From Yersinia rohdei ATCC 43380 (GTDB taxonomy: Bacteria; Pseudomonadota; Gammaproteobacteria; Enterobacterales; Enterobacteriaceae): a stretch of 64,000 nt of DNA. Below, one piece after another: positions 31,344-42,365 of this stretch. Made by a program: the position numbers and the translations under genes. Location of the stretch: positions 1 through 64,000 of the forward strand of contig NZ_ACCD01000002.1 in NCBI RefSeq assembly GCF_000173775.1, written 5' to 3'. The notes under the pieces were generated by a model that was given only the letters and a program-made list of their open reading frames with translations, searched no databases and was not told the DNA's origin. Position 1 is the first letter of the stretch, and each line of letters begins with the position of its first letter.

Positions 31344-31823
31344 ATGACCCAATTGACTCACATTAATGCCGCTGGCGAAGCCCATATGGTGGATGTTTCC
31401 GCCAAAGCTGAAACTGTACGTGAAGCGCGCGCAGAAGCCTTTGTTGAAATGCATGCCGCGACATTGGCGATGATTATTGATGGCAGCCATCATAAAGGCG
31501 ACGTATTCGCCACCGCCCGCATTGCCGGGATTCAAGCGGCGAAGCGAACTTGGGAATTGATCCCATTGTGCCATCCGCTGCTGCTGACCAAAGTAGAAGT
31601 TCAACTGGAAGCACAGCCGGAGCATAACCGCGTTCGTATTGAATCCTGTTGTCGGCTAACAGGCAAAACGGGGGTGGAGATGGAAGCCCTGACAGCGGCA
31701 TCCGTTGCGGCGCTGACAATTTATGATATGTGCAAAGCAGTACAAAAAGACATGATAATTGGCCCAGTTCGTCTGCTGGCAAAAAGTGGCGGGAAATCTG
31801 GCGATTTTAAGGTGAATTTATGA
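31344..31823 (+). CDS. moaC: Cyclic pyranopterin monophosphate synthase MoaC
   Basis: MoaC rearranges cyclo-GTP into cyclic pyranopterin monophosphate, the second cofactor step. The start at 31344 ([19 protein letters not shown], 159 residues) agrees with E. coli; the longest frame begins inside moaA. Active-site segments [28 protein letters not shown] and DMCKAV are intact. It follows moaA directly: the moaB gene found between them in E. coli is absent. Its stop overlaps moaD. Confidence 0.96.
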   Translation: MTQLTHINAAGEAHMVDVSAKAETVREARAEAFVEMHAATLAMIIDGSHHKGDVFATARIAGIQAAKRTWELIPLCHPLLLTKVEVQLEAQPEHNRVRIESCCRLTGKTGVEMEALTAASVAALTIYDMCKAVQKDMIIGPVRLLAKSGGKSGDFKVNL

Positions 31824-32065
31824 TTCAGATTCTATTTTTTGCTCAGGTTCGTGAGCTGGTGGGAACTGACCGTCTACAATTGGCGGCGGAGTATCCGACT
31901 GTCGATGCCTTGCGCCAAGCGCTGTGCCAAAAAGGTGACCGCTGGCAGTTGGCGCTTGAAGAAGGCAAATTGCTTACTGCGGTGAATCAATCGTTAGTTA
32001 ATGCCCAGCATCCATTGGTTGCTGGTGATGAAGTGGCTTTCTTCCCGCCAGTCACCGGAGGCTGA
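31820..32065 (+). CDS. moaD: Molybdopterin synthase sulfur carrier MoaD
   Basis: MoaD is the small, ubiquitin-like subunit of molybdopterin synthase. The 81 residues end VTGG; the terminal glycine is adenylylated and converted to the thiocarboxylate that donates sulfur. The ATG overlaps the moaC stop by four bases and its own stop overlaps moaE by one base. Confidence 0.95.
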   Translation: MIQILFFAQVRELVGTDRLQLAAEYPTVDALRQALCQKGDRWQLALEEGKLLTAVNQSLVNAQHPLVAGDEVAFFPPVTGG

Positions 32066-32520
32066 TGATGGATAAGACGCGAATCCATGTTGGGCCAGAG
32101 GCATTTAATGTCGGTGATGAATATAACTGGCTGTCACAATGTGATGAAGATGGCGCGGTGGTGACCTTTACCGGTAAAGTCCGCAACCATAATCTGGGGG
32201 CGAATGTCAGTGCCTTGACGCTAGAGCATTACCCCGGCATGACAGAAAAAGCGCTGGCTGAAATTATTACCGAAGCCCGCAATCGCTGGCCATTACAGCG
32301 GGTTTCCGTCATTCACCGGGTAGGGCCGCTGTATCCAGGAGATGAAATTGTCTTTGTCGGCGTGACCAGCGCGCACCGCAGTATGGCATTTGAGTCAGCT
32401 GAATTTATTATGGACTATCTGAAAACACGCGCGCCCTTCTGGAAACGAGAAGCCACCGCCGAGGGTGAGCGATGGGTGGAATCACGGGACAGTGATCATG
32501 CTGCTGCTAAGCGCTGGTAA
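32065..32520 (+). CDS. moaE: Molybdopterin synthase catalytic subunit MoaE
   Basis: MoaE with MoaD converts cyclic pyranopterin monophosphate to molybdopterin. The 151 residues carry VTFTGKVRNHN and the catalytic lysine region APFWKRE, and end AAKRW as in E. coli. Two adjacent ATG codons are possible starts (32065 or 32068). It is the last moa gene; no terminator with a T-run is obvious before ybhL. Confidence 0.95.
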   Translation: MMDKTRIHVGPEAFNVGDEYNWLSQCDEDGAVVTFTGKVRNHNLGANVSALTLEHYPGMTEKALAEIITEARNRWPLQRVSVIHRVGPLYPGDEIVFVGVTSAHRSMAFESAEFIMDYLKTRAPFWKREATAEGERWVESRDSDHAAAKRW

Positions 32521-32663
32521 ATTGTACGTAAACCCGTGTAAAGTTCGCCCCTAAATACCTATTTTTACTCACTAGTTGAGGGTATTTATGTGATACCCTT
32601 AAAGGATCGGTGGGCTGTCAGTCGATAGCCTGTATCATTATTTATATGCATAAGGTAACTACC

Positions 32664-33374
32664 ATGGATCGCTATCCACGCTCTAATGGTTCAATTGTCG
32701 AACGTGCCAACACTGGCATTCAGGCATATATGGCGCAGGTATACGGCTGGATGACCTGTGGTCTGTTATTAACGGCAGTTGTGGCCTGGTACGCAGCGAA
32801 TACGCCCGCGGTACTTAATTTTATCTTTTCCAGCCAAATTACCTTTTTTGGGCTGATTATTGTTCAGTTAGGTCTGGTATTTGTCATTTCTGGCATGGTT
32901 AATCGCCTTAGTGGCGCAATGGCAACCAGCTTGTTTATGCTGTATTCGGCATTAACCGGGCTGACCATTTCCAGTATTTTCATCGTCTATACCAGTTCCT
33001 CTATTGCCAGTACCTTCCTGATTGCTGCGGGGATGTTTGGCGCGATGAGCTTCTACGGCTATACCACCAAGCGGGATTTAAGTGGTATGGGCAGCATGCT
33101 CTTTATGGGCTTGATTGGTATCGTTTTGGCTTCAATTGTTAACATCTGGCTGAAAAGCACGGCGTTAATGTGGGCTGTAACCTATATCGGGGTATTGGTA
33201 TTCGTCGGTCTGACTGCTTACGATACTCAGAAATTGAAAAATATGGGCGCGCAGTTGGATGCCAATGATAAAGATAGCTTCCGTAAGTATTCTATCGTCG
33301 GCGCACTGACCCTGTATCTTGATTTCATCAACTTGTTCTTGATGTTACTGCGGATTTTCGGCAACCGCCGCTAA
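32664..33374 (+). CDS. ybhL: Bax inhibitor-1 family membrane protein YbhL
   Basis: This 236-residue inner-membrane protein has seven predicted helices. It follows E. coli YbhL closely, including GYTTKRDLSGMGSML and the C-terminal LDFINLFLMLLRIFGNRR. Bacterial members of the family can conduct calcium or stabilise membranes, but the enterobacterial role is not settled. The start is at MDRYPRSNG, with AAGG upstream; 18 extra codons of the longest frame are not conserved. Confidence 0.93.
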   Translation: MDRYPRSNGSIVERANTGIQAYMAQVYGWMTCGLLLTAVVAWYAANTPAVLNFIFSSQITFFGLIIVQLGLVFVISGMVNRLSGAMATSLFMLYSALTGLTISSIFIVYTSSSIASTFLIAAGMFGAMSFYGYTTKRDLSGMGSMLFMGLIGIVLASIVNIWLKSTALMWAVTYIGVLVFVGLTAYDTQKLKNMGAQLDANDKDSFRKYSIVGALTLYLDFINLFLMLLRIFGNRR

Positions 33375-33407
33375 TCAAGCTCAGATATGCAGTTTGAGAT
33401 GTTGAAG

Positions 33408-33433
33408 AAGGGCACCTGTCGGGTGCCCTTTTT
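33408..33433 (+). terminator. Intrinsic terminator of ybhL
   Basis: AAGGGCACC and GGTGCCCTT form a perfect stem around a short loop, followed by TTTTT. Confidence 0.9.
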
Positions 33434-33513
33434 ATTGGTTGGGATTCAAGACCAGCAGAAGGTTTTGGTCACGTGCTTGCCTCATGTTACTGGCGGCTGT
33501 GGGTGTTGGGCTA

Positions 33514-34620
33514 TCAGGCTATTTTTCTCCGGAACATCGCGTAGGCGGCGCTGCCGGTAGTGGCTGTTATCACCAGCAGCGGCCACAAACTGTGCCAAAT
33601 AATATCGAAACTGGCATCCTTGAGGTAAATCTGCTTAGTGATATCAGTAAAATGCCGGATAGGGTTTATCCAGGTGATATTTTGTAACCAGATTGGCATG
33701 TTTTCCACCGGGGAGACATAACCTGACAGCAAAATAGCGGGCATCATAAAAACAAAAACGCCGATAAAAGCTTGTTGCTGAGTTGAGCATAAGGATGAAA
33801 TCAGCAAACCAAAACCGACCAACGACAAGCCATAAAGCAGCATGGTGCTGTAGAAGAGTGCCAGTGAACCGGCAAAAGGGATTTGGTAGAAAAAGATGCC
33901 AATAAACAACACGATAGTTGCCTGGAAAGTCGCGACAATCAGGGCTGGCACCGCTTTACCGATAAAAATCTGCCAGGTGGTCAAGGGCGAAACCAGCAAC
34001 TGCTCCAGTGTTCCTTGCTCCCGTTCGCGTGCTACTGATAATGACGTCACAATCAGTACGCCAATAGTCGTAATCATCGCAATCAATGATGGCACCACAA
34101 ACCATTTGTAATTCAGATTTGGGTTATACCAATTGCGTATCACTAACTCACTGTTATTGGGCTTGATTTGGCCGCGAGTCAATTCTAATTGGTAATCCTG
34201 CACAATTTGCTGAATATAATTTGCGGCTATCTGGGCGCTGTTGGAGTTACGGCCATCCAGCACTAACTGCAATTGGGTGGTTTTGCCATTGGCTAAATCG
34301 GCACTGAACTGCTCTGGGAAGCGAATTAACAGCAGCGCTTTTTGGTTATCAATAACCGGCCGAATCTCTTGCGGGCTGTGTAGCAGCAACACATGAGAAA
34401 AGGCTTCGGCTTTGGCAAAACGCTGGGTAAGTTCTACCGAGGCTTCACCGCTGTCTTCACTGTAAATGGCAATAGTGGCATTGGTCACCTCGAGCGTGGC
34501 GGCAAATGGGAATAAAATGACTTGCAATATCACCGGCATGATTAATATTGCTCGGGTCTGGGGTTCGCGCAGCAGCGATTGCAATTCTTTAATAATCAAT
34601 GTGTACAGGCGATGAAACAT
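33514..34620 (-). CDS. ybhR: YbhR, ABC-2 permease of the YbhGFSR exporter
   Basis: The 368-residue permease has one N-terminal helix, a periplasmic domain (about 45-165) and five C-terminal helices in the ABC-2 pattern, with [20 protein letters not shown] before the channel segment and [14 protein letters not shown]-type motif near the end. The start at [16 protein letters not shown] matches E. coli and has GGGAG upstream. It is the last gene of a four-gene unit, 11 bp after ybhS. In E. coli this exporter affects resistance to cefoperazone and other compounds. Confidence 0.92.
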   Translation of the reverse strand: MFHRLYTLIIKELQSLLREPQTRAILIMPVILQVILFPFAATLEVTNATIAIYSEDSGEASVELTQRFAKAEAFSHVLLLHSPQEIRPVIDNQKALLLIRFPEQFSADLANGKTTQLQLVLDGRNSNSAQIAANYIQQIVQDYQLELTRGQIKPNNSELVIRNWYNPNLNYKWFVVPSLIAMITTIGVLIVTSLSVAREREQGTLEQLLVSPLTTWQIFIGKAVPALIVATFQATIVLFIGIFFYQIPFAGSLALFYSTMLLYGLSLVGFGLLISSLCSTQQQAFIGVFVFMMPAILLSGYVSPVENMPIWLQNITWINPIRHFTDITKQIYLKDASFDIIWHSLWPLLVITATTGSAAYAMFRRKIA

Positions 34621-34631
34621 ATTCTCTCCCT

Positions 34632-35852
34632 TTAATCTAACCTGCGCTGTGTTTTCCATGCGGTCAGGCCAATAAATACGGCTGCTGATGCAATCAGGAA
34701 CAACAGGTTAATCACCAAAACTGTGCCGATATTTCCCGCCAAAAACAGGGTTTGCAAGCTGCTGACAAAATAGCGGGCAGGAATGATATACGTCACGGCG
34801 CGGACAACTGCGGGCATGCTATCTATTTGAAAAATAAAGCCAGATAGCATTACTGCCGGCAAAAATGCCGCATTCAGTGCCACCATTGCAGCATTGAATT
34901 GGTTGCGGGTAATCGTCGAAATCAGCAACCCCATCCCCAATGTGCTGGCTAAAAACAGACTGGTAATAACAAACAATATCCACAACGAGCCGCGATAAGG
35001 CACGCCGAGAATAAACACTGCCACCAGCATGCAGAGTGTCATGGCCACCATGCCAAGGACGTAATAGGGGATTAATTTTGACAGCAGCAATTCACTGCGT
35101 GTGACTTGAGTAGAAAGCAGGGCTTCCATGGTGCCGCGCTCCCATTCGCGGGCAATTACCAGCGAGGTCAAAATGGCACCAATTACTGTCATTATAATGG
35201 TGATAGCGCCGGGAATAATAAAATGCCGGCTGATGGCTGCCGGGTTAAACCAATAACGTACCTGAATTTCAATCAGTGGATCATTTTTTTGCCCTAGATT
35301 CTGCGCCTGCTGCTGTTGCCAGATTTGCCATACGCCTTGGGCATAGCCTTGCACAAAATTGGCGGTATTGGGTTCACTGCCGTCGGTAATGACTTGAATT
35401 GGCGCTTTATTTTCTGGCCTCGCGAGTTGTTCGGCAAAATCATTGGGAATAACAATTAATCCGCGGATTTTACCGGCTTGCATCATTTGAATCAGTGCAT
35501 GGCGGTTATCACTGATTTGCGGCGAGATATAGGGCGAACTGGCAAACGCGTTGGCCAAATCTTGCGCCGGTTTGCTTTGTTGCTCCATCAAAATGCCGAC
35601 ATGCAGTTTGCTGGAGTCCAGATTGATGCCATAACCAAAAATAAACAGTAATAACAATGGGATGACAAAGGCTATCAATCCGCTACTGGGGTCGCGCAAA
35701 ATTTGGCGAGTTTCTTTACTGCATAAGGCGCGCAGGCGACGCCAGGAAAATCCGGTGTCTTGATACGTTTCACCTTCATTTTCCGGCATTTTATTTATCG
35801 GTTTTTTGTTTATAGCTTCTTGGTTTATAGACAATAAATGCGGGTCGGTCAT
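34632..35852 (-). CDS. ybhS: YbhS, ABC-2 permease of the YbhGFSR exporter
   Basis: This is the second ABC-2 permease, 406 residues, with the same layout as YbhR (N-terminal helix [21 protein letters not shown], periplasmic domain, then [14 protein letters not shown] and helices). Compared with E. coli YbhS it has about 28 additional polar N-terminal residues, rich in Asn, Lys and Glu. A downstream start is possible, but none matches E. coli. Its ATG overlaps the ybhF stop by four bases. Confidence 0.92.
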   Translation of the reverse strand: MTDPHLLSINQEAINKKPINKMPENEGETYQDTGFSWRRLRALCSKETRQILRDPSSGLIAFVIPLLLLFIFGYGINLDSSKLHVGILMEQQSKPAQDLANAFASSPYISPQISDNRHALIQMMQAGKIRGLIVIPNDFAEQLARPENKAPIQVITDGSEPNTANFVQGYAQGVWQIWQQQQAQNLGQKNDPLIEIQVRYWFNPAAISRHFIIPGAITIIMTVIGAILTSLVIAREWERGTMEALLSTQVTRSELLLSKLIPYYVLGMVAMTLCMLVAVFILGVPYRGSLWILFVITSLFLASTLGMGLLISTITRNQFNAAMVALNAAFLPAVMLSGFIFQIDSMPAVVRAVTYIIPARYFVSSLQTLFLAGNIGTVLVINLLFLIASAAVFIGLTAWKTQRRLD

Positions 35853-37600
35853 GGTTGTTGCTCCTTATCATGCTGTTGGTCATAGCGCTGAACCAACCCG
35901 ATAAATGCCTCTTCCATTGATGGATTAAGATTTTCACTCGTGGCAACTTGCTGCTTTAGCTCATCCGGGGTGCCGGCCGCAATAATTTTACCGCGATAAA
36001 CCAGCCCGATACGGTCACAGTATTCGGCTTCATCCATAAAGTGAGTGGTGACCATAACAGTCACACCTTTATCTACCATCCCATTGATATGTAGCCAAAA
36101 TTCACGACGAGTCAGGGGATCTACGCCGGAGGTCGGCTCATCAAGAAACAGAATGTCTGGCTCGTGCATTAAGGCACAGGCCAGAGCCAGGCGCTGTTTA
36201 AAACCCAGAGGTAGCGAGTCTGGTGTTTGCTTAAGAATGGGCGCGAAATTAAAAGCTGAATTCATATCTGCTATTTTATCGCGCTGATTTTTACCCCGCA
36301 GGCCATATACACCGGAGAAAAATTTCAAGTTTTGTTCCACGGTTAGGTTGCCATACAGCGAGAATTTTTGTGCCATATAACCCAAATGTTGCCGGGCTTT
36401 ACCTGAACTGGTTTTCAGATCCATTCCCAACACCAATGCTTTGCCAGAGCTTGGTATCAGTAAGCCGCACATCATCTTAAAAGTGGTCGATTTTCCGGCG
36501 CCATTCGGCCCAAGTAAGCCAAATATTTCACCGCGTTTTACCTGAAAATTAACATGGTCAGTGGCCGCGAAATCGCCAAATTTTTTGGTTAATTCTTGGG
36601 CCTCAATGACGGTCTCATTATGGCTGCCTTCCACTTTGGGCATAATGTGCGCCAGTGCAGACTCACTGGCAGGGCCGCCACCTAATAAATCGATAAAAGC
36701 ATCTTCAAAACGCGGTTCCGCCTCCACTATCTCGGCATGGGGTTGGTTTAATAGTGACAAAATTTGCGAGTGATTGACTTCCGGCTTGAGGATCAGTCGC
36801 ACATATTTACCCTGAATAACCCCATCACTGACTTGAGGGAGCGCCAGAGCATGTTGCAGTAGTTTGCGGTTAGTGCCGGTTTGGGCTGAAACTAAAATTG
36901 TCCGGCCACTCATGCGCTGGGTCAGATGCTGCGGCGCACCGCTGTAGAGTAATTTGCCCTCATTGAGCAGCAAAACTTCGCGGCACTGTTCCGCTTCATC
37001 CAGATAGGACGTGCTCCACAAGATAAGCATGCCGTCACTGGCCAGCTCATGAACCATGCGCCATAACTCGCGCCGAGAGATAGGGTCAACCCCGACACCC
37101 GGCTCATCCAGCAACAAGACTTTAGGTTGCCCCACCAGGGTACAAGCCAGCCCCAGTTTTTGTTTCATACCTCCGGACAACTTGCCCGCCAGCCGCTGTG
37201 TAAAGCGGGTTAAATCGGTAAAGGTCAGCAGGCGTTCGAAAGTCTGACGGCGCTGTTCGCCAGTCACACCGCGCAGCTCGGCATACAGGGTGAGATTTTC
37301 CATTACCGTCAAATCTTCATACAAACCAAATTTTTGCGGCATATAGCCCAGAATAGAATGTAGCTGGCGATCATTTTCCAGTGGGTCTAGGCCAACAACG
37401 GTTATCTTGCCTTGACTGGGTTTTAACAATCCGGCCAGCATGCGAATCAAGGTGGTTTTACCGGCACCGTCCGGCCCAACCAAACCGGTGACCGCGCCAC
37501 TGCGGATTTCCGTGGTCAGGCTGGCAACCGCGGGGTTTTCCAACCCCGGAAAGGATTTTTCGACCCCTTCCAAAGTAATGAGATGCGAAATTCCATTCAT
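35849..37600 (-). CDS. ybhF: YbhF, duplicated ABC ATPase of the YbhGFSR exporter
   Basis: The 583-residue protein fuses two ABC ATPase domains (about 5-230 and 330-560). Walker A motifs are GPDGAGKTT and GPNGAGKST. The first signature is LSGGMKQK; the second domain has LPLGFKQR, a degenerate signature. Walker B motifs are [11 protein letters not shown] and [11 protein letters not shown]. It powers export through YbhR/YbhS; in E. coli it is reported to help tetracycline-type efflux. It lies 13 bp after ybhG. Confidence 0.94.
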   Translation of the reverse strand: MNGISHLITLEGVEKSFPGLENPAVASLTTEIRSGAVTGLVGPDGAGKTTLIRMLAGLLKPSQGKITVVGLDPLENDRQLHSILGYMPQKFGLYEDLTVMENLTLYAELRGVTGEQRRQTFERLLTFTDLTRFTQRLAGKLSGGMKQKLGLACTLVGQPKVLLLDEPGVGVDPISRRELWRMVHELASDGMLILWSTSYLDEAEQCREVLLLNEGKLLYSGAPQHLTQRMSGRTILVSAQTGTNRKLLQHALALPQVSDGVIQGKYVRLILKPEVNHSQILSLLNQPHAEIVEAEPRFEDAFIDLLGGGPASESALAHIMPKVEGSHNETVIEAQELTKKFGDFAATDHVNFQVKRGEIFGLLGPNGAGKSTTFKMMCGLLIPSSGKALVLGMDLKTSSGKARQHLGYMAQKFSLYGNLTVEQNLKFFSGVYGLRGKNQRDKIADMNSAFNFAPILKQTPDSLPLGFKQRLALACALMHEPDILFLDEPTSGVDPLTRREFWLHINGMVDKGVTVMVTTHFMDEAEYCDRIGLVYRGKIIAAGTPDELKQQVATSENLNPSMEEAFIGLVQRYDQQHDKEQQP

Positions 37601-37613
37601 AACTCATGGCGCC

Positions 37614-38600
37614 TTAAGGTTGCACAAAACGGACGGTGACCGGCATGCCTTGTCGCAGTGACTCATCAGCATCTGTGATGACGATTCGCAAGCGATAAAC
37701 CAGGTCGGTTCGTAAATCCGGTGTTTCAACACTTTTAGGGGTAAATTCGGCAGTCGGCGAGACAAAACCAATTTGGCCGTGATAGGGCTTATTGGGGCGA
37801 CCGTCAGTAAAGACCTCGACCTTGGTGCCCGGAATTGCCTGGCCTAAATGGGGCTCACTTATATAGGCCCGCACCCAGACAGGGTCGGTTAGCGAGAGGG
37901 TAAATACCGTGTTGCTGGCGGATAAAATGGTGCCAGGTTCAACCGCGCGAGTCAGCACCGTACCGGTCGAAGGGGAGAGCAACAGGGTGTCTTGCAGGTT
38001 AAGTTGGGCTTGCGCCTGCGCGGCTTCAGCTTGGGCCAGATTGGCCTCGGCTTGGGCAATCTCTTGCGGGCGGTTGCCACTTAAATATTGCGCCAGTTTA
38101 TCTTTTGATGCTTGCAGATTTGCCTGTGCCTGGTTGCGCGCAGTGCGGGCGTTTTCCAGATCATTGGCAGAGGTGGCTTTATTGGCCCATAGCCCTTGCT
38201 GGCGCTTTAGAAAGCTTTCGGCATAACTGAAGGCGGCTTCGCGCTGGGAAACTTCAGATTTCACTTGGGCAATTTCTTCGTCGCGGTAACCGGCTTTTAA
38301 TAATGCTAACTGTGCCTGAGCACTTTGCACATTGGCCTGCGCCTGTTTGAGTGCATTGAGATACGGGCCGTCATCTAGTTTGCCCAGTACCTGTCCCGGC
38401 TGGATTTTATCCCCTTCATCCACTGACAAGGAGGCGAGACGGCCCGCAACCCGGAACCCCAAATTTACGGTTCGGACATCAACATTGCCATATAAAGTCA
38501 GTGACGCATCCTGTTGTTGGCGATAATAATTCCATCCGTAACCTATTGCCGCTAACAGCGCGACAATAACAACGGCCACTATAATCTTCTTGCGATTCAT
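37614..38600 (-). CDS. ybhG: YbhG, HlyD-type membrane fusion protein
   Basis: This 328-residue periplasmic adaptor has an N-terminal membrane anchor (about 5-25), two lipoyl half-motifs and a long Ala/Gln-rich coiled coil (about 75-210). Adaptors of this form link an inner-membrane ABC pump to an outer-membrane channel such as TolC. It follows the regulator cecR by 55 bp and precedes ybhF, so cecR-ybhGFSR form one unit as in E. coli. Confidence 0.93.
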   Translation of the reverse strand: MNRKKIIVAVVIVALLAAIGYGWNYYRQQQDASLTLYGNVDVRTVNLGFRVAGRLASLSVDEGDKIQPGQVLGKLDDGPYLNALKQAQANVQSAQAQLALLKAGYRDEEIAQVKSEVSQREAAFSYAESFLKRQQGLWANKATSANDLENARTARNQAQANLQASKDKLAQYLSGNRPQEIAQAEANLAQAEAAQAQAQLNLQDTLLLSPSTGTVLTRAVEPGTILSASNTVFTLSLTDPVWVRAYISEPHLGQAIPGTKVEVFTDGRPNKPYHGQIGFVSPTAEFTPKSVETPDLRTDLVYRLRIVITDADESLRQGMPVTVRFVQP

Positions 38601-38655
38601 AATGCTCCCTATCTGTTACTGATGTTTATGACCACAAACTTTCATGGAAATAAGG

Positions 38656-39375
38656 TCAGCGGGTTAACGCTAAATTTTTGGCCCGTAGCCCATGTAGCAG
38701 CAGGTCAATATGTTCGATAAGTACCTGATTAATCATCTCACTTTCAGCTTCGCCAATATCTTGCCAGCCGGCTTGTCGGCGGATAGTTTCTCGCCCCAGA
38801 CGGAAAGCCAGAACTTCGCCGATTAAAGCATGAGTATGAAGAATGGTTTTAGTTGCGTTCGCATCCGCACCAATAAATGCGGCCAACAACAGATTCAGTT
38901 TTTGGTGCAATGGCGCAATAGCTTGGGTATGTATCAATAAGTAGGCATCGCTCGGAGAGAGCTGCTCGCGCGCCATGATTTTGCTGATATTAAGTGTTTC
39001 TGACTGAGTCATTAAATGACTAAATTCCAGTAAACCACGGCGGATAAAATGCAGTTGCTGCTCTGGATGCTGTTCTTGAGTAGGGCGCTGGAGAAACTGG
39101 TCAATTTCTTGAGCCAGTGGTGCAAAAGCCTGCTTGATAACATTGGCAATTTGTTGGGCTACCGCCAGATATAAACCTTCTTTGGAATTGAAATAGTAGG
39201 TAATCGCGGCGATGTTCTGCTCAGCACGCTGAGCAATCTCTCGGGTGGTCGCGCCCTTCAAACCGAATTCGCCAAACAATTCCGTCGCCGCTTGTATTAA
39301 TTGTTGGCGAGCTTGTTCGCCGCGGGGGGTTGCCGGGGTGTCTGATGTTGTTGCATGGCGAGTGGCATTGGGCAT
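38656..39375 (-). CDS. cecR: TetR-family repressor CecR
   Basis: The 239-residue regulator has an N-terminal helix-turn-helix (about 20-65, ELFGEFGLKGATTREIA then AITYYFNSKEGLYLAVA) and the CecR/DUF1956 ligand domain. E. coli CecR (YbiH) represses its own operon with ybhGFSR and the divergent rhlE, which has the same arrangement here. The N-terminus is about 15 residues longer than in E. coli. A shared operator in 39,376-39,754 is expected, but I could not single it out by eye. Confidence 0.9.
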   Translation of the reverse strand: MPNATRHATTSDTPATPRGEQARQQLIQAATELFGEFGLKGATTREIAQRAEQNIAAITYYFNSKEGLYLAVAQQIANVIKQAFAPLAQEIDQFLQRPTQEQHPEQQLHFIRRGLLEFSHLMTQSETLNISKIMAREQLSPSDAYLLIHTQAIAPLHQKLNLLLAAFIGADANATKTILHTHALIGEVLAFRLGRETIRRQAGWQDIGEAESEMINQVLIEHIDLLLHGLRAKNLALTR

Positions 39376-39610
39376 AGGTTTTATACTCAGTGAATATCAT
39401 TTTCGCTAATATTAATAGATAGCAAAATAATAAATCAATCGTATGATTAACTTTAGGCCTCCCCAGGAGATCTGTAAAGTCAGGGGCGGTAGAAACTGTA
39501 TGTTTGTTATCAGAAGCAAGGTTAGTGCCTGCAATAAATCAATTTTCTTGATGATTACGCTAATAAAAATCCTAAGAAACGTGTAAATATCCCTTTTCTT
39601 GCTAAACATC

Positions 39611-39619
39611 TGCTATAAT
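39611..39619 (+). promoter_or_regulatory. Extended -10 promoter of rhlE
   Basis: TGCTATAAT is a perfect -10 hexamer with the TGN extension, about 135 bp before the rhlE start. No good -35 is present at 17 bp. It implies a long rhlE leader, common for RNA helicase genes that are controlled after transcription. Confidence 0.55.
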
Positions 39620-39754
39620 CAGCCGCAATGGTGCACTGCAGTTTGTGCCAATCCTCGTGGTAATGCCTCAATTCATGCCTCGTCTGATAATCTTCCCTTG
39701 AAACTGCACCTGACGTTATCGCCAGGATTGGGAAGATCTGGAGCTTCTCGTAAT

Positions 39755-41107
39755 ATGTCATTTGATTCTCTCGGCTTAAACGCCGACATCCTGCGCGCTG
39801 TTGAAGAGCAGGGCTATGAAGTGCCGACGCCAATTCAGCGTCAGGCAATCCCTGTGGTACTGGAAGGCCGTGATTTAATGGCCAGTGCGCAAACCGGTAC
39901 CGGTAAAACTGCTGGTTTTACCTTGCCGCTGTTGCAACTTCTAAGTCAGAACCAACAGCCAATTAAAGGCCGTCGTCCGGTTCGTGCGCTGATTTTGACG
40001 CCAACCCGCGAACTGGCTGCGCAGATTGACGAAAACGTGCAGAGTTACAGCAAATACCTGAAGCTGCGTTCGCTGGTGGTATTTGGTGGTGTTAGCATTA
40101 ACCCACAGATGATGAAATTGCGTGGTGGTGTTGATATTCTGGTCGCAACCCCTGGCCGTTTACTGGATCTGGAACATCAGAATGCAGTTGACCTGTCCAA
40201 GATTGAGATTTTAGTATTGGACGAAGCCGACCGCATGCTGGATATGGGCTTTATTCACGATATCCGCCGTGTCTTGGCAAAACTGCCAGCCCGCCGCCAA
40301 AACCTGCTGTTCTCCGCGACTTTCTCGGATGAAATTAAAGGGTTAGCCAGCAAACTGCTGAACAACCCGGCTTCGGTTGAAGTTGCGCGCCGCAATACCG
40401 CTTCTGAGCAAATTGCGCAAAGTGTTCATTTTGTAGATAAAAACCGCAAACGCGAGTTGCTGTCTCAGATGATTGGCGAAGGTAACTGGCAGCAAGTCTT
40501 GGTGTTTAACCGCACCAAGCACGGCGCTAACCATTTAGCTGAGCAATTGAATAAAGACGGCATTACTGCTGCGGCAATTCATGGTAATAAAAGCCAGGGT
40601 GCGCGTACTCGTGCATTGGCTGATTTTAAAGACGGTAAAATCCGGGTCTTGGTGGCGACAGATATCGCCGCTCGTGGTCTGGATATCGATCAGTTACCGC
40701 ATGTGGTTAACTATGAATTGCCAAACGTTCCGGAAGATTACGTGCACCGTATTGGCCGTACCGGCCGTGCAGAACGTACCGGTGAAGCGATTTCTTTAGT
40801 TTGTGTTGATGAACATAAACTGCTGCGTGATATTGAACGTTTATTAAAACGTGAAATTCCACGTATCGCGCTGGATGGCTATGAGCCGGACCCAAGCATT
40901 AAAGCGGATCCGATTCAAAATGGTCGTCAGGGGCGTGGTGCACAACGTCCTGGAATGGGCCGTGGTAGCAGCGCTGGCCGCCCACAAAATGGCGGTGGTG
41001 CCGGTCGCGGTGATAGCCGCACCAGTCGTCCACGCAGCCAGGCTGATGGCCAACGCCGTCCGGCAGGCCCGTCGTCACGTGGTCGTAGCAGCAAACCGGG
41101 CGAATAA
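39755..41107 (+). CDS. rhlE: ATP-dependent RNA helicase RhlE
   Basis: This DEAD-box helicase acts in ribosome assembly and RNA turnover. The start at [13 protein letters not shown] (450 residues) matches E. coli; 52 extra upstream codons are unrelated. Motifs are complete: Q motif [10 protein letters not shown], motif I AQTGTGKT, Ia PTRELA, II DEAD, III SATF, V ARGLD and [11 protein letters not shown]. After about residue 385 comes a basic Arg/Gly/Ser-rich tail typical of RhlE, likely an RNA-binding extension. A strong terminator follows. Confidence 0.96.
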   Translation: MSFDSLGLNADILRAVEEQGYEVPTPIQRQAIPVVLEGRDLMASAQTGTGKTAGFTLPLLQLLSQNQQPIKGRRPVRALILTPTRELAAQIDENVQSYSKYLKLRSLVVFGGVSINPQMMKLRGGVDILVATPGRLLDLEHQNAVDLSKIEILVLDEADRMLDMGFIHDIRRVLAKLPARRQNLLFSATFSDEIKGLASKLLNNPASVEVARRNTASEQIAQSVHFVDKNRKRELLSQMIGEGNWQQVLVFNRTKHGANHLAEQLNKDGITAAAIHGNKSQGARTRALADFKDGKIRVLVATDIAARGLDIDQLPHVVNYELPNVPEDYVHRIGRTGRAERTGEAISLVCVDEHKLLRDIERLLKREIPRIALDGYEPDPSIKADPIQNGRQGRGAQRPGMGRGSSAGRPQNGGGAGRGDSRTSRPRSQADGQRRPAGPSSRGRSSKPGE

Positions 41108-41128
41108 GCGAAAAACTATTCGGCTGAT

Positions 41129-41158
41129 GAAACCGCTTCTTTGGAAGCGGTTTTTTTT
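41129..41158 (+). terminator. Intrinsic terminator of rhlE
   Basis: AACCGCTTC and GAAGCGGTT form a perfect stem with a TTTG loop, followed by a run of T's. Confidence 0.93.
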
Positions 41159-41310
41159 CATCTGAATTAATCTCATGGCGGGTTATTCCTTGTCTTAACG
41201 CCGGGTTCGCCCGTATCATTGCCGGTCTTTTTTAAAGTTATACTGGGCGGCGTTTTTCGCCACAGGGCGGTGGGTATCATGGTGTGGAACAAGGGGCAGG
41301 ATAAATTAGC

Positions 41311-42243
41311 ATGCGAGTAATACTGGCACCGATGGAAGGGGTATTAGACTCACTGGTGCGCGAACTCCTCAGTGAAGTCAATGATTATGACCTTTGTATC
41401 ACCGAATTCTTACGGGTGGTCGATCAGCTATTACCCGCCAAATCCTTCTATCGGCTATGTCCTGAATTACATCATCAAAGCCGCACCCAGTCTGGCACAT
41501 TAGTGCGTATCCAATTATTAGGCCAATACCCTCAATGGCTGGCGGAAAATGCTGCGCGCGCGGTAGAACTTGGGTCTTACGGCGTAGATTTAAACTGCGG
41601 CTGCCCCTCCAAACTGGTTAATGGCAGTGGGGGGGGCGCTACCTTGCTCAAAGATCCTGAGCTGATTTATCAAGGGGCTAAAGCCATGCGGGCAGCGGTG
41701 CCGGCCCATTTGCCCGTCACAGTAAAAATTCGTTTAGGTTGGGATTCTGGCGACCGCCAATTTGAAATTGCGGATGCAGTACAGCAGGCCGGTGCCACTG
41801 AGCTGGCGGTACATGGCCGTACCAAAGAAGATGGTTATCAAGCTGAACGCATTAACTGGCAGGCAATAGGCGAAATCCGCCAGCGCCTTAGTATTCCGGT
41901 GATTGCTAATGGTGAAATTTGGGATTACGCCAGCGCTCAGGAGTGTATGAAAGTAACCGGCTGTGATGCACTGATGCTGGGGCGTGGGGCGCTGAATGTG
42001 CCCAATCTAAGTCGAGTGGTAAAATATAACGAACCGCGCATGCCGTGGCCCGAAGTGGTAAAGCTGTTGCAAAAATATGTGCAATTAGAAAAACAAGGGG
42101 ATACAGGTTTATACCATGTTGCGCGCATCAAACAGTGGCTAGGATATTTGCGCAAAGAATATTCCGAAGCGACTGATTTATTTAGTGAAATTCGCGGATT
42201 AAAAACCTCGAAAGATATCGCAGTGGCGATTTTACGAGTGTGA
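41311..42243 (+). CDS. dusC: tRNA-dihydrouridine(16) synthase DusC
   Basis: DusC reduces uridine 16 in the tRNA D-loop using FMN and NADPH. The 310-residue TIM-barrel protein begins [19 protein letters not shown]. It carries the catalytic cysteine in DLNCGCPSK (about residue 98) and the FMN phosphate site in ANGEIWD and MLGRGAL. The sequence resembles DusC more than DusA or DusB. In E. coli this gene lies far from rhlE, so a synteny break occurs just upstream. Confidence 0.95.
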   Translation: MRVILAPMEGVLDSLVRELLSEVNDYDLCITEFLRVVDQLLPAKSFYRLCPELHHQSRTQSGTLVRIQLLGQYPQWLAENAARAVELGSYGVDLNCGCPSKLVNGSGGGATLLKDPELIYQGAKAMRAAVPAHLPVTVKIRLGWDSGDRQFEIADAVQQAGATELAVHGRTKEDGYQAERINWQAIGEIRQRLSIPVIANGEIWDYASAQECMKVTGCDALMLGRGALNVPNLSRVVKYNEPRMPWPEVVKLLQKYVQLEKQGDTGLYHVARIKQWLGYLRKEYSEATDLFSEIRGLKTSKDIAVAILRV

Positions 42244-42365
42244 ATTCACTGTTGTTTATATGAGACATAAAAATCCCAACCCTAAATATATATTAAACAA
42301 GAATGATTATTTTTTTGATTTAATTTAAGTATCGCATTTATAGTGTGCACGCATTTTAAATGCAG

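Noticed and set aside
33439-33687. 82-codon plus-strand frame after the ybhL terminator
   Set aside because: It is mostly antisense to the 3' end of ybhR, and no ribosome site or family is seen.
39599-39754. N-terminally extended RhlE (502 residues)
   Set aside because: The 52 extra codons overlap the predicted promoter and leader and are not conserved; MSFDSLGL at 39755 is the family start.
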